Assembly: GCF_021129155.1 (NCBI RefSeq)
Contig: NZ_JAJOMC010000051.1
Coordinates: 1 to 34,580 of the forward strand
Origin: Arthrobacter sp. AK04
GTDB taxonomy: Bacteria > Actinomycetota > Actinomycetes > Actinomycetales > Micrococcaceae
Reading direction: 5' to 3'
DNA length: 34,580 bases
Shown here: piece by piece, positions 16,658 through 24,068 of the stretch
Numbering within the stretch: position 1 is the stretch's first letter
Layout: each line of letters starts with the position of its first letter
Translations under genes and position numbers: made by a program
Notes under the pieces: model-generated
Told to the model about the DNA's origin: nothing
What the model saw: the letters and a program-made list of their open reading frames with translations, nothing else
Databases searched by the model: none

Positions 16658-16731
16658 CCCGCCCAACAAGGTAGCAGTTAATGTCGTTTTGGAGGCTCAG
16701 AACGACACCTACTGCTACCTAGTTGGGCGGG
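16658..16731 (+). repeat. long palindromic repeat, copy A
   Basis: Two 33-base arms (16658-16690 and 16699-16731) pair with five mismatches around an eight-base loop. Outer arms are CCCGCCCAAC / GTTGGGCGGG, then GGTAGCAGT / ACTGCTACC, then GTCGTTTTG / CAGAACGAC. It starts 11 nt past the stop of the gene it follows. Its reverse complement matches the copy at 20857-20919 closely. Confidence 0.92.
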
Positions 16732-16757
16732 GGCGGCACTGACGTAGGGGAGGCACC

Positions 16758-17117
16758 TTGGCCAGGCACGCAGGTTCGTCTTCCGGGGTGCCCAATCCTT
16801 CCGACGGTGCGGCTTCTTCCGGCGTGACAGATCCATCTGGCGCGGATGCGGTCCGGCTGGAGGCACGCGTTTACGGCATGGTGCAGGGAGTGGGCTTCCG
16901 GTTCCGGACCATGGGCAAGGCCGAGGAACTGGGTTTGGCCGGCGAAGTGGAAAATCTCAGCGACGGTTCGGTGGCCGTGGTTGCCGAGGGCCCCGGGCGG
17001 CAGGTCCGGGCCCTTCTCGACTGGCTTAATTCCCCGAACACCCCCGGCCGGGTGGAGCGTGTTGAGGACTCGTTCTCCGCCGTGCACGGCAAGTTCCGCG
17101 GCTTCAGGGCGCGCTGA
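16758..17117 (+). CDS. acyP: acylphosphatase
   Basis: A 119-residue protein ending in a complete acylphosphatase domain (about 32-119), which hydrolyses carboxyl-phosphate bonds in the cytosol. The phosphate-binding loop is VYGMVQGVGFRFR with catalytic Arg48, and Asn66 in GEVENLSDGSV is the second catalytic residue. The first about 30 residues are Ser/Gly-rich and not part of the domain. The TTG at 16758 has AGGGGAGG six bases upstream, so the extension is likely translated, though an internal start cannot be excluded. The stop codon lies inside a hairpin shared with the convergent nuclease-helicase gene. Confidence 0.9.
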   Translation: MARHAGSSSGVPNPSDGAASSGVTDPSGADAVRLEARVYGMVQGVGFRFRTMGKAEELGLAGEVENLSDGSVAVVAEGPGRQVRALLDWLNSPNTPGRVERVEDSFSAVHGKFRGFRAR

Positions 17118-17140
17118 CGGGCATCTCCCGTCAGGCGCGC
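17109..17140. terminator. bidirectional hairpin covering both stop codons
   Basis: Arms 17109-17121 (GCGCGCTGACGGG) and 17127-17140 pair with one bulged G and a five-base loop. The TGA of acyP (17115-17117) lies in one arm and the TGA of the minus-strand helicase gene (17131-17133) in the other, so a single element can end both convergent transcripts. Confidence 0.7.
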
Positions 17141-20100
17141 GGGCTCAGGCCCAGGAACGCCCCCAGCTCCTCCAGAGCTGCGGGCCGGTGCGGCATATAG
17201 CTGGTGAGCTCGGGCGAGCGGATGATCACTGCGCGCCACTGCCCCCGCGAGACAGCAACATTGATCCGGTTCCTGTTCAGCAGGAACTCCGCTCCCCGCG
17301 GCGCCTCAGCTGCGGCAGAACAGGCCATGGACACGAGCACTACGGGCGCTTCCTGACCCTGGAACTTGTCCACCGTCCCCACCCGGACCTGCGGCAGGCC
17401 GGCTTCCTCCAGTGCCCTGCGGACCAGGTGGACCTGGGCGTTGTAAGCGGCCACCACCAGGAGGTCCTGCTGGCCGAGGGGCCGGAACTCATCCTCGGCG
17501 CCGGGCTTCCATTTCAGGCCCAGGTGCCGCCGTGCCTGCCGGACCACCTCAGCGGCCTCCTCCGGGGATGCGGTGGCGTTGCCGGAGTGCTCCACGAACA
17601 CGGTTTCGACGCCGGGCGGCAGCTCCTCGAGCCTGCGCAGCGACGCCGCCGGCGCGGACTGCAGCTTTCCCTCGTAGCTGAGCCGTGACACCGCCCGGCA
17701 CAGGTCCGGATGCATCCGCCAGCTGTCAGCCAGGAAGTAGCCCAGGCTGGCAGGCAGGGTGGCGTGCCCCGCAGCCAGCCAGCCAAGCGCCGACTCATCC
17801 ACCGGCTCCGGGTGGGCACCCTGCGTGACCTGGGGCAGCTGCTGCGGATCGCCCAGCAGGAGGAGCCGCTTGGCCGCGCGCGAAACCGCAAGGGTGTTGG
17901 CCAGCGAGAACTGGCCCGCCTCGTCGATCACCAGGAGGTCCAGCGAGCCCGCCGGCACTTCCTTGCCCGTCATGGTCCACGCCGTTCCGCCCACAAGGCA
18001 GCCGCCGGGGGATGCGAGCAGACGGGCGACGTCGCCGTCGGCCGTCCGGGTCCAGGGAACATCGTGCGGCGCAGCCAGCTTCTTCGCCACAACCGTGGGG
18101 GAGACGCCGCCGGTGGCGATGGCACGGCAGAGCAGGTTTTCCACCACGTTGTGCGACTGGCCCACCACGCCGATCTTCCAGCCGTCAGCCACGAGGCGGC
18201 CGATGACGTGGGCGCCCACGAAGGTCTTTCCTGTTCCAGGAGGGCCTTGGACTGCCAGGTAGGAGTGGCTAAGGTCCCGGAGCGATGCCGTGATGGCCGC
18301 AGCGTAGTCCGGTGCGCCCGCGGTGTCATGGCGCACCCCTGCCGGGCCGGGAAGGGCGCGGAACTGCGGGGGCCGTTTCCGCAGGATGTCCAGCCCGGGA
18401 TGGGCCGGCAGTGACGGAAGGGAGGCGCCTACCGTGCGGGCAAGCTCGGCGAGGGCAGCCTCGATGCTGGTGGTGGCCAGTGGCTGGTCCTCGGTGAGGG
18501 CGACGGGAAGGTGCGGGTAGGCGGCCACTTTTCCGGTCTCCCGCTCGGCAACGGTGATGATGGTGTGCTCCGGGTTGTCGGGCGCGGGAGCGACGCCGCT
18601 GATCCTCGTCCCAAAGGAGAAAGCCCGTGCGCCGGGGGCAGCATCCTGGGCAGCCATACCCTCGGGCGGCGGGGCGTCGTAAAGCCGGCACCAGGTGGAG
18701 TCCGCGCGGAAGTCCGAGCCCTCCGTCATGGTGCCGCGGAGCCGGAGGGTCCGGGTCCGCATCCGTTCCCGGGGCTTGGCCAGCGCCCAGTCCGAGGCCA
18801 CCTCCGCCGAGGACACCAGGAACACGTTCCGCTGGTCCGCCCAGTTCTCTACCGGTGCCTCTACGCGGTCGAAGTGCTGCCACCAGAACTGCTTGCGTTC
18901 GCGGCGGTGGTAGCCGGTGGCGGCGGCCACCATGGCGATGGCGCGTTGGTCGTTGCTCCAGGCCAGGTCCTCCGGGAGTCCCGCCAGGAATTCGCGCAGC
19001 CTGGTTTCCTCAGGCGTTTCCTCCGCGGCCGCCGCGCGCTCCGGGGATGCTCCCTGAGGCGGCTGGCCGGCGGAAGCTCCCGGATCAGCTTGTGCCCCGC
19101 CGGGCTGTCCTGCCACGTCCAGCAACCAGTCCCGGAGCCGGAGCGTGGACAGGCAGTCGTACTGGTTGTAGTCGGAGATGGATGCCAGGACCCTCCCTGC
19201 TTCGGCGGAGCGGCCTGCGTCCCTGGCTGCACAGTAGGCGGCGTAGGCAACAACGGATGCTCCGGCGTCTTTGACGTCGCCCGAGCGCAGGTTGCTGCCC
19301 ATGTACAGCGGTTCGAGTTTCTTGATGGAGTAGGACGCCTCCGAAATGCGCAGCGACTGCCGGACGGTGGCGTAGAGATCCACCAGCAGCCCTTCCCGCA
19401 GCCACGTGTCCACGGTGTCTTCCCCGGCCTGGTGCGCCAGCGAGAGGTTACGGAGGGCCGTCTTTTCATAGGCGGCATAGTGGTAGACGTGCATGTCCGG
19501 GTAGCGGGCGCGGCGTTCTTCCACGTACGCGAGGAAGTCCAGGAAGGCGCGGCGCTCCTCGGACCGGGAATGGGCCCAGAACGGGCGGAACACGGGCTCA
19601 TCTTGATGGTCCGCGGCCGGCGCCTCAACAACGCCGAACAGGTACTCGATGCCCCAGGCGCCGGTGGCTGGATCCTGCCAGAGGGGGTCGCCCTCGAAGT
19701 CGAAGAAGATGTCCCCGGGGCTGGGCGGTGGGAGCGACCCGATGGAGTTGTCCGGGAGGACGGTGAACGAAACCGTGTGGGGCGCTCCGTCCTTGGTGAA
19801 CGTCCGGGACCCCGCCACGGCGTCCAGCTCCAGCTGCATCCGTGCCTGGGCCCGCAGCCGGACCACGGAATTCTTGGCGTCCCCGGCGGGCATGGCCGCC
19901 AGTTCATCGATGGTGGTGATGCCCGCCGCATGGAGCTTCTTCCGCTGCACCACGGACATCCCCGCCACCATCAGCAGGTCCCGGTGCACGTGCACCTGCT
20001 CGGCGCAGTAGTCGCACCGGCCGCAGTGGACCACCCCGTGTTGCTGCCACTGCACAGGAGCGTCCCCCGCCCGGTGCTGCGTAGTGAGGTCGCGGAAGCG

Positions 20101-20748
20101 CCGCCGCCGTTCCCGGAACACCGGCAACAGGTCCGGCAGGGAATGGCTGCTGCGGAGCCAGTCCTCACCCACGCGGGTCCCCAGCACCAGGGTGACCACC
20201 GGCGAGGGCTCCAGCCCCATCCCGAGCAGTTGGTCGCCATAGGCCGCAAGCTGCAGGAGGGCCCCCACCTTCGCGTGGCGGGCAAGCTTGGTGTCCCAGA
20301 CCTCGTACCGGCCGGGATTGCCGGTGCCTGCGGCTTCGTTGACCAGGAAGTCCGCGTAGCCCAGGAACTCCCCGTCAAAGAAGGTGGCCTGGAACACCAC
20401 GTCGGCCCCGGACCGCAGGGCAAGCTCAGTTTCCGCGTGCTTGGCCTGCAGGTCCCCGCGCAGGTTCTGGCCGCGTTCCAGGGAGTAGACGCCGGCGCCG
20501 CGGCTGGCATCCCACTCGCCGTACTTGCCAATCAGGCTGGCCAGGACGGCCTGCTCGTGGTGGTCGCCGAGTTCGCCGGCGCGCACCTGCATCTCGTCGG
20601 CGGGGAACTCGGCCTTGGGGGAGCGGCCCAGCTTCTCGTCCAGGACCCGGAGCGTCCGGTACTCACACTCGCTGGCGGCAACAAGGTCGCTGGCGGAAAA
20701 CACCAGGTCCGGTGGCGCGCCGGCCGCTGCGGCTTCGAGCAAGAACAC
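17131..20748 (-). CDS. TM0106-type RecB-like nuclease fused to RNase H-like domain and SF1 helicase
   Basis: A 1205-residue multidomain protein. Residues about 15-250 form a RecB/Cas4-like nuclease: Asp133 (GYADFLV), Asp152-Thr-Lys154 (EVWDTKLA), QLAAY at 166-170, and a likely Fe-S cluster from Cys28 plus CGRCDYC (Cys242, 245, 248). A helix-hairpin-helix-like segment lies near 264-288. Residues from about 347 are an RNase H-like 3'-5' exonuclease (FFDFEGDPLW, Asp351/Glu353; later YNQYDCLSTLRLRDWL). The C-terminal part is an SF1 Dna2/UPF1-type helicase: GPPGTGKT at 835-842, DEAG at 942-945, GDPQQLPQV, VDKFQGQEAPVVL, NVAVSRG. This architecture fits DNA end processing, repair or defence; function is unproven. 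GTG 20748 has GGGGAGG upstream. Confidence 0.9.
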   Translation of the reverse strand: MFLLEAAAAGAPPDLVFSASDLVAASECEYRTLRVLDEKLGRSPKAEFPADEMQVRAGELGDHHEQAVLASLIGKYGEWDASRGAGVYSLERGQNLRGDLQAKHAETELALRSGADVVFQATFFDGEFLGYADFLVNEAAGTGNPGRYEVWDTKLARHAKVGALLQLAAYGDQLLGMGLEPSPVVTLVLGTRVGEDWLRSSHSLPDLLPVFRERRRRFRDLTTQHRAGDAPVQWQQHGVVHCGRCDYCAEQVHVHRDLLMVAGMSVVQRKKLHAAGITTIDELAAMPAGDAKNSVVRLRAQARMQLELDAVAGSRTFTKDGAPHTVSFTVLPDNSIGSLPPPSPGDIFFDFEGDPLWQDPATGAWGIEYLFGVVEAPAADHQDEPVFRPFWAHSRSEERRAFLDFLAYVEERRARYPDMHVYHYAAYEKTALRNLSLAHQAGEDTVDTWLREGLLVDLYATVRQSLRISEASYSIKKLEPLYMGSNLRSGDVKDAGASVVAYAAYCAARDAGRSAEAGRVLASISDYNQYDCLSTLRLRDWLLDVAGQPGGAQADPGASAGQPPQGASPERAAAAEETPEETRLREFLAGLPEDLAWSNDQRAIAMVAAATGYHRRERKQFWWQHFDRVEAPVENWADQRNVFLVSSAEVASDWALAKPRERMRTRTLRLRGTMTEGSDFRADSTWCRLYDAPPPEGMAAQDAAPGARAFSFGTRISGVAPAPDNPEHTIITVAERETGKVAAYPHLPVALTEDQPLATTSIEAALAELARTVGASLPSLPAHPGLDILRKRPPQFRALPGPAGVRHDTAGAPDYAAAITASLRDLSHSYLAVQGPPGTGKTFVGAHVIGRLVADGWKIGVVGQSHNVVENLLCRAIATGGVSPTVVAKKLAAPHDVPWTRTADGDVARLLASPGGCLVGGTAWTMTGKEVPAGSLDLLVIDEAGQFSLANTLAVSRAAKRLLLLGDPQQLPQVTQGAHPEPVDESALGWLAAGHATLPASLGYFLADSWRMHPDLCRAVSRLSYEGKLQSAPAASLRRLEELPPGVETVFVEHSGNATASPEEAAEVVRQARRHLGLKWKPGAEDEFRPLGQQDLLVVAAYNAQVHLVRRALEEAGLPQVRVGTVDKFQGQEAPVVLVSMACSAAAEAPRGAEFLLNRNRINVAVSRGQWRAVIIRSPELTSYMPHRPAALEELGAFLGLSPRA

Positions 20749-20856
20749 GGGGCCTCCCCATCGACAGCCGGGCTGTCATCGCCGGGCCGGAGACGGTTCC
20801 CCTGGCCCTGGTCCAAACGTAGCAAGAGGCACTGACAAACAGACAAGCCTCAAAAG

Positions 20857-20919
20857 TAGGTAGCAGTAAGTGTCGTTCTGAGCCCTCAAAACGACACTTA
20901 CTGCTACCTAGTTGGGTGG
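20857..20919 (-). repeat. long palindromic repeat, copy B
   Basis: Arms 20857-20882 and 20885-20910 are 26-base inverted repeats with one mismatch and a two-base loop (TAGGTAGCAGTAAGTGTCGT core). GTTGGGTGGG extends the right side to 20919, corresponding to the outer arm of copy A; the left outer arm is missing. It starts about 5 nt after the TerC stop on the minus strand. It is inverted in the genome relative to copy A, but has the same orientation relative to its preceding gene. Confidence 0.93.
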
Positions 20920-20924
20920 GACGG

Positions 20925-22124
20925 TCAGTTCTCCGCGGCCGCCCGCACCTGGGCTTTGTCGTGTTCGTCATGGGCCTTCCGCAGCAGGTCCAGGAACTCT
21001 GTCTCGTTGCGGATGAGGCGCTTGTACTTCTCCGGAAGCTTGCGGATCTCGTTCTCCTCGCGGCACATCGCGGCGAAAATCTTGTCCCGCTCGTTCATGT
21101 CCGTCTCGTAGTTGAGGTCCAGGTACTCGACGGCGTGCCGCCGGGCGCCGGAGACTGCGTTCTTGGCCTTGCCCTTGGGGCTGAAGATGGACGCCAGGAC
21201 CGTGACCACCAGGACGCCGAGGATCACGCTCAGCGAAACGCCCGTGCTGACCTCCACCACGCTGACGTGCTCGCCGTCGTTGATGAACGGGAGGGTGTTC
21301 TCGTGCAGGGCGTGCAGGATGAGCTTCACGCCGATGAAACCCAGGATGACGGCGAGGCCGTAGGACAGGAAAATCAGCCGGTCCAGCAGCCCGTCGATCA
21401 GGAAGTACAGCTGCCGCAGGCCCATCAGGGAGAACGCCGTGGCCGTGAAGACAATAAAGACGTTCTGGGTCAGGCCGAAGATCGCCGGGATGGAGTCCAG
21501 GGCAAACAGGATGTCCGTGCCGCCGATTGCCACCATCACCAGGAGCATGGGCGTCAGGACGCGCTTGCCGTTTTCAACGGTGAACAGCTTGTCGCCGTCG
21601 TAGTGTTCCGATGCAGGCAGGAACTTCTTGGCGAGCCGCACCACCAGGCCCTCGGAGTCGTCATCGTGGCTGCCAGGCTTGAGCAGGTTGCCTGCAGTGA
21701 TCAGCAGGATCAGACCGAAGATGTAGAACACCCACGCGAAGCTGTTGATCAGTGCAGCGCCCAGGAGGATGAAGCCCGTGCGGGCGATCAGGGAGAAGAC
21801 GATGCCGAACAGCAGCACCTTCTGCTGGTCCGCGCGGGGCACCCGGAAGCTCGCCATGATGATCAGGAAGACAAAGAGGTTGTCCACGGACAGTGCCTTC
21901 TCCGTGATGTACCCGGCGAAGTATTCGGTACCCATCGTGGGTCCGCCGAAGAGCAGTACGCCCAGTCCGAAGAGCACCGCGATGCCCACATAGATGGAGG
22001 ACCAGACGGCAGCTTCCTTGAGGGTGGGCGTGTGGGCCTTGCGCACATGGAAGAAGAAGTCGAAGGCCAACAGGCCCACGATCCCGGCAATGGTCAGGGT
22101 CCAAACATAAGCTGGTACTTCCAC
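20925..22124 (-). CDS. TerC family integral membrane protein
   Basis: A 399-residue protein with about nine hydrophobic segments. Intramembrane acidic motifs typical of TerC/Alx are present: ALSVDNLFVFLIIM and GGTDILFALDSIPAIF, each with a conserved Asp. The hydrophilic C-terminal tail of about 75 residues (YETDMNERDKIFAAM to the end) is basic/acidic and helical. TerC/Alx proteins are tied to tellurite resistance and to metal, mainly manganese, export; the role here is inferred from family. The GTG at 22124 has GAAAGG about eight bases upstream. Only 41 nt separate it from the recQ stop, so there is no room for the Mn riboswitch often found before such genes, and cotranscription with recQ is likely. 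Confidence 0.92.
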   Translation of the reverse strand: MEVPAYVWTLTIAGIVGLLAFDFFFHVRKAHTPTLKEAAVWSSIYVGIAVLFGLGVLLFGGPTMGTEYFAGYITEKALSVDNLFVFLIIMASFRVPRADQQKVLLFGIVFSLIARTGFILLGAALINSFAWVFYIFGLILLITAGNLLKPGSHDDDSEGLVVRLAKKFLPASEHYDGDKLFTVENGKRVLTPMLLVMVAIGGTDILFALDSIPAIFGLTQNVFIVFTATAFSLMGLRQLYFLIDGLLDRLIFLSYGLAVILGFIGVKLILHALHENTLPFINDGEHVSVVEVSTGVSLSVILGVLVVTVLASIFSPKGKAKNAVSGARRHAVEYLDLNYETDMNERDKIFAAMCREENEIRKLPEKYKRLIRNETEFLDLLRKAHDEHDKAQVRAAAEN

Positions 22125-22165
22125 GCTGGGGGCCTTTCGTCGGAGTCTCCTTAAAGCCTACCCAC

Positions 22166-23839
22166 CTATGCCGGCTTCAGGAGTTCGTGTTCCACGACGG
22201 CGGCGCGCGAGAGGGTTTTGTAGCCTTCCTGTTCGAACAGGACGGTGATGACGTCGTCCTCATGCCGCATCACCAGGCCCGGCCCCCACTCCTTGTGCAC
22301 CACGGCGGACTGGAGCGGGAATGGCTCCGCCGCCCTGCCGCCCGATGGTGTGCCGCCGTCGTCCGCCCCGTCACGGGCGTGGTGCCTGGCGGCGCCGGCG
22401 CAGGCGTCGCAGTTGCCGCAGGCCTCTGCCAGTTCCTCACCGAAATACCCCAGCAGGAACTGGCGCCGGCAGCCGTCCGTTTCGGCGTAGGCGCGCATCA
22501 TGGTGAGCCGGGACTGGTCAACGCGCTGCCGGGCTTCGGCGAGTTCAACGGCGCCGCGCACCAGGGTGGGCAGCTTGGCCTTGGAGGACAGGCGGACGCC
22601 GCGCTTGCCAAGGGCCACGGCCCCGGTTTCCTCGAGCTGGTTCAGCAGCCCGGTGATCCGCCGGGCGGGAAGCCCTGTCAGCTCAGGCAGCGAAGACTTG
22701 GGGGTGGGCCCGTCCGCTGCTTTCAGTACTTTCAGCACCGCCAGGAGGGATTCGGGATCAGGGGAGTGGGTTGCGAAGAACTTCCGCAGGCCCAGGTCCT
22801 CTGACCGGTAGTGCAGCACGGCGGCCGCCGGTTCCCCGTCGCGCCCGGCCCGGCCAATCTCCTGGTAGTAGGCGTCCAGCGACTCCGGAATATCCGCATG
22901 GACCACGAAGCGCACGTTGGGCTTGTCGATCCCCATGCCGAACGCGGTGGTGGCCACCACCACGTGGAGCTGATCGTCCAGGAACTGTTCGTGGATGTGC
23001 TCCCGGTCCGCCGCGGAGCGGCCGGCGTGGTACGCCTCCGCGCGCAGCCCCTCCTTGCACAATTTGGCGGCGTACTTCTCGGTGTCCTTGCGGGTGGCGG
23101 CGTAAAGGAGCCCCTGCCCGTCGCGGGCCAGGGAGGCCACGTGCTTCAGCACGGCCTTCCGCTTGTCCTTGTCCTCGTGGTGGCGCACGACGTCCAGGCT
23201 GATGTTGGGCCGGTCGAACCCGCGGACCAGGACCAGCGGGTCCTTCATGCGCAGCCGCTCCACGATCTCGTCCCGGACCGGAGGCGATGCGGTGGCGGTG
23301 AGGGCGGCTACGGGAGGATTGCCGAGCTGTTCGCGGACGTGCCCCAGGCCCAGGTAGTCGGGGCGGAAATCGTGGCCCCAGGACGAGACGCAGTGGGCCT
23401 CGTCCACCACGAACAGGGAGATGTCCAGCGCTGCGATCCGGTCCACGGTCTTGTGCTTGGCCAGCTGCTCCGGGGCCAGGAACAGGAACGTGGCTGTGCC
23501 GCTTTCCACCGCCTGCCAGGCCGCCTCCACCTCAGAATCGCTGCGGGAGGAGTTGACGGCCACCGCCGCGCCCGGGCCCAGGTCCCCGTCGAGGCCTTCC
23601 AGCTGGTCCTCCTGCAGGGCAATGAGCGGGGAAACCACGACGGCGGGACGTCCCGTTGCCTTGTGCAGGTGCTGTGCCGCGACCTGGTAGATCGCGGACT
23701 TGCCGTAGCCGGTGGGCATGACGGCCAGGACGTCGCGGCCGGCGGCGAGGGCGGCCATCCCGGCCAGTTGGCCGTCCCGCAGGTGGGCCAGGGAGAAGGA
23801 GGATGCCGCGAGGGCGGCGAGGTCATGAGCGTTGGACAT
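22166..23839 (-). CDS. recQ: RecQ family ATP-dependent DNA helicase
   Basis: A 557-residue SF2 3'-5' DNA helicase for replication-fork repair and recombination. Motifs seen: I MPTGYGKSAI (41-50), II DEAH (146-149) in VVDEAHCVSSWGHDFRPDY, the aromatic-rich loop WGHDFRPDY, motif V TTAFGMGIDKPNVRFV, and VI QEIGRAGRDG. The zinc-binding region is CRRQFLLGYFGE followed by CGNCDAC. There is no HRDC domain; instead the last about 60 residues form a small beta domain (VVHKEWGPGLVMRHEDDVIT). Start ATG 23839 has GGAG eight bases upstream; the frame continues 92 codons beyond it without helicase similarity. It is divergent from the FdhF-like gene and precedes terC. Confidence 0.9.
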   Translation of the reverse strand: MSNAHDLAALAASSFSLAHLRDGQLAGMAALAAGRDVLAVMPTGYGKSAIYQVAAQHLHKATGRPAVVVSPLIALQEDQLEGLDGDLGPGAAVAVNSSRSDSEVEAAWQAVESGTATFLFLAPEQLAKHKTVDRIAALDISLFVVDEAHCVSSWGHDFRPDYLGLGHVREQLGNPPVAALTATASPPVRDEIVERLRMKDPLVLVRGFDRPNISLDVVRHHEDKDKRKAVLKHVASLARDGQGLLYAATRKDTEKYAAKLCKEGLRAEAYHAGRSAADREHIHEQFLDDQLHVVVATTAFGMGIDKPNVRFVVHADIPESLDAYYQEIGRAGRDGEPAAAVLHYRSEDLGLRKFFATHSPDPESLLAVLKVLKAADGPTPKSSLPELTGLPARRITGLLNQLEETGAVALGKRGVRLSSKAKLPTLVRGAVELAEARQRVDQSRLTMMRAYAETDGCRRQFLLGYFGEELAEACGNCDACAGAARHHARDGADDGGTPSGGRAAEPFPLQSAVVHKEWGPGLVMRHEDDVITVLFEQEGYKTLSRAAVVEHELLKPA

Positions 23840-24068
23840 GGGGGCGCTCCGCACAGAGTGGTTCCTGCGGCCGCTTGCTTCAGCCAACGTAAACAGCCTA
23901 GCGCCAGCCGCGTGCCGCCGTCGCCCGTTGCCCGTTGCCCATGGTGCCCGCCCGGCAGGGGAGCTGCCTCCTTGACTTCCCCGCCACCCTGAACAAGTGT
24001 GGGAAAGGAACCGGCCCGCCGAAGCATCGGAAAGTGGCCGCGCCTGCAGAACGCAAGGAGAACCAGCC

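Noticed and set aside
16658..16731. Palindromic repeats read as a CRISPR or integron attachment site
   Set aside because: Copies are single and dispersed, with no spacers, no cas genes and no integrase in the window.
18511..20835. Antisense frame of 774 codons opposite the nuclease-helicase
   Set aside because: Composition is typical of a shadow frame, with no domain and no ribosome site. The minus-strand gene has clear helicase and nuclease motifs.
22125..22165. yybP-ykoY manganese riboswitch before the TerC gene
   Set aside because: Only 41 nt separate the gene from recQ, which is too short for this riboswitch.
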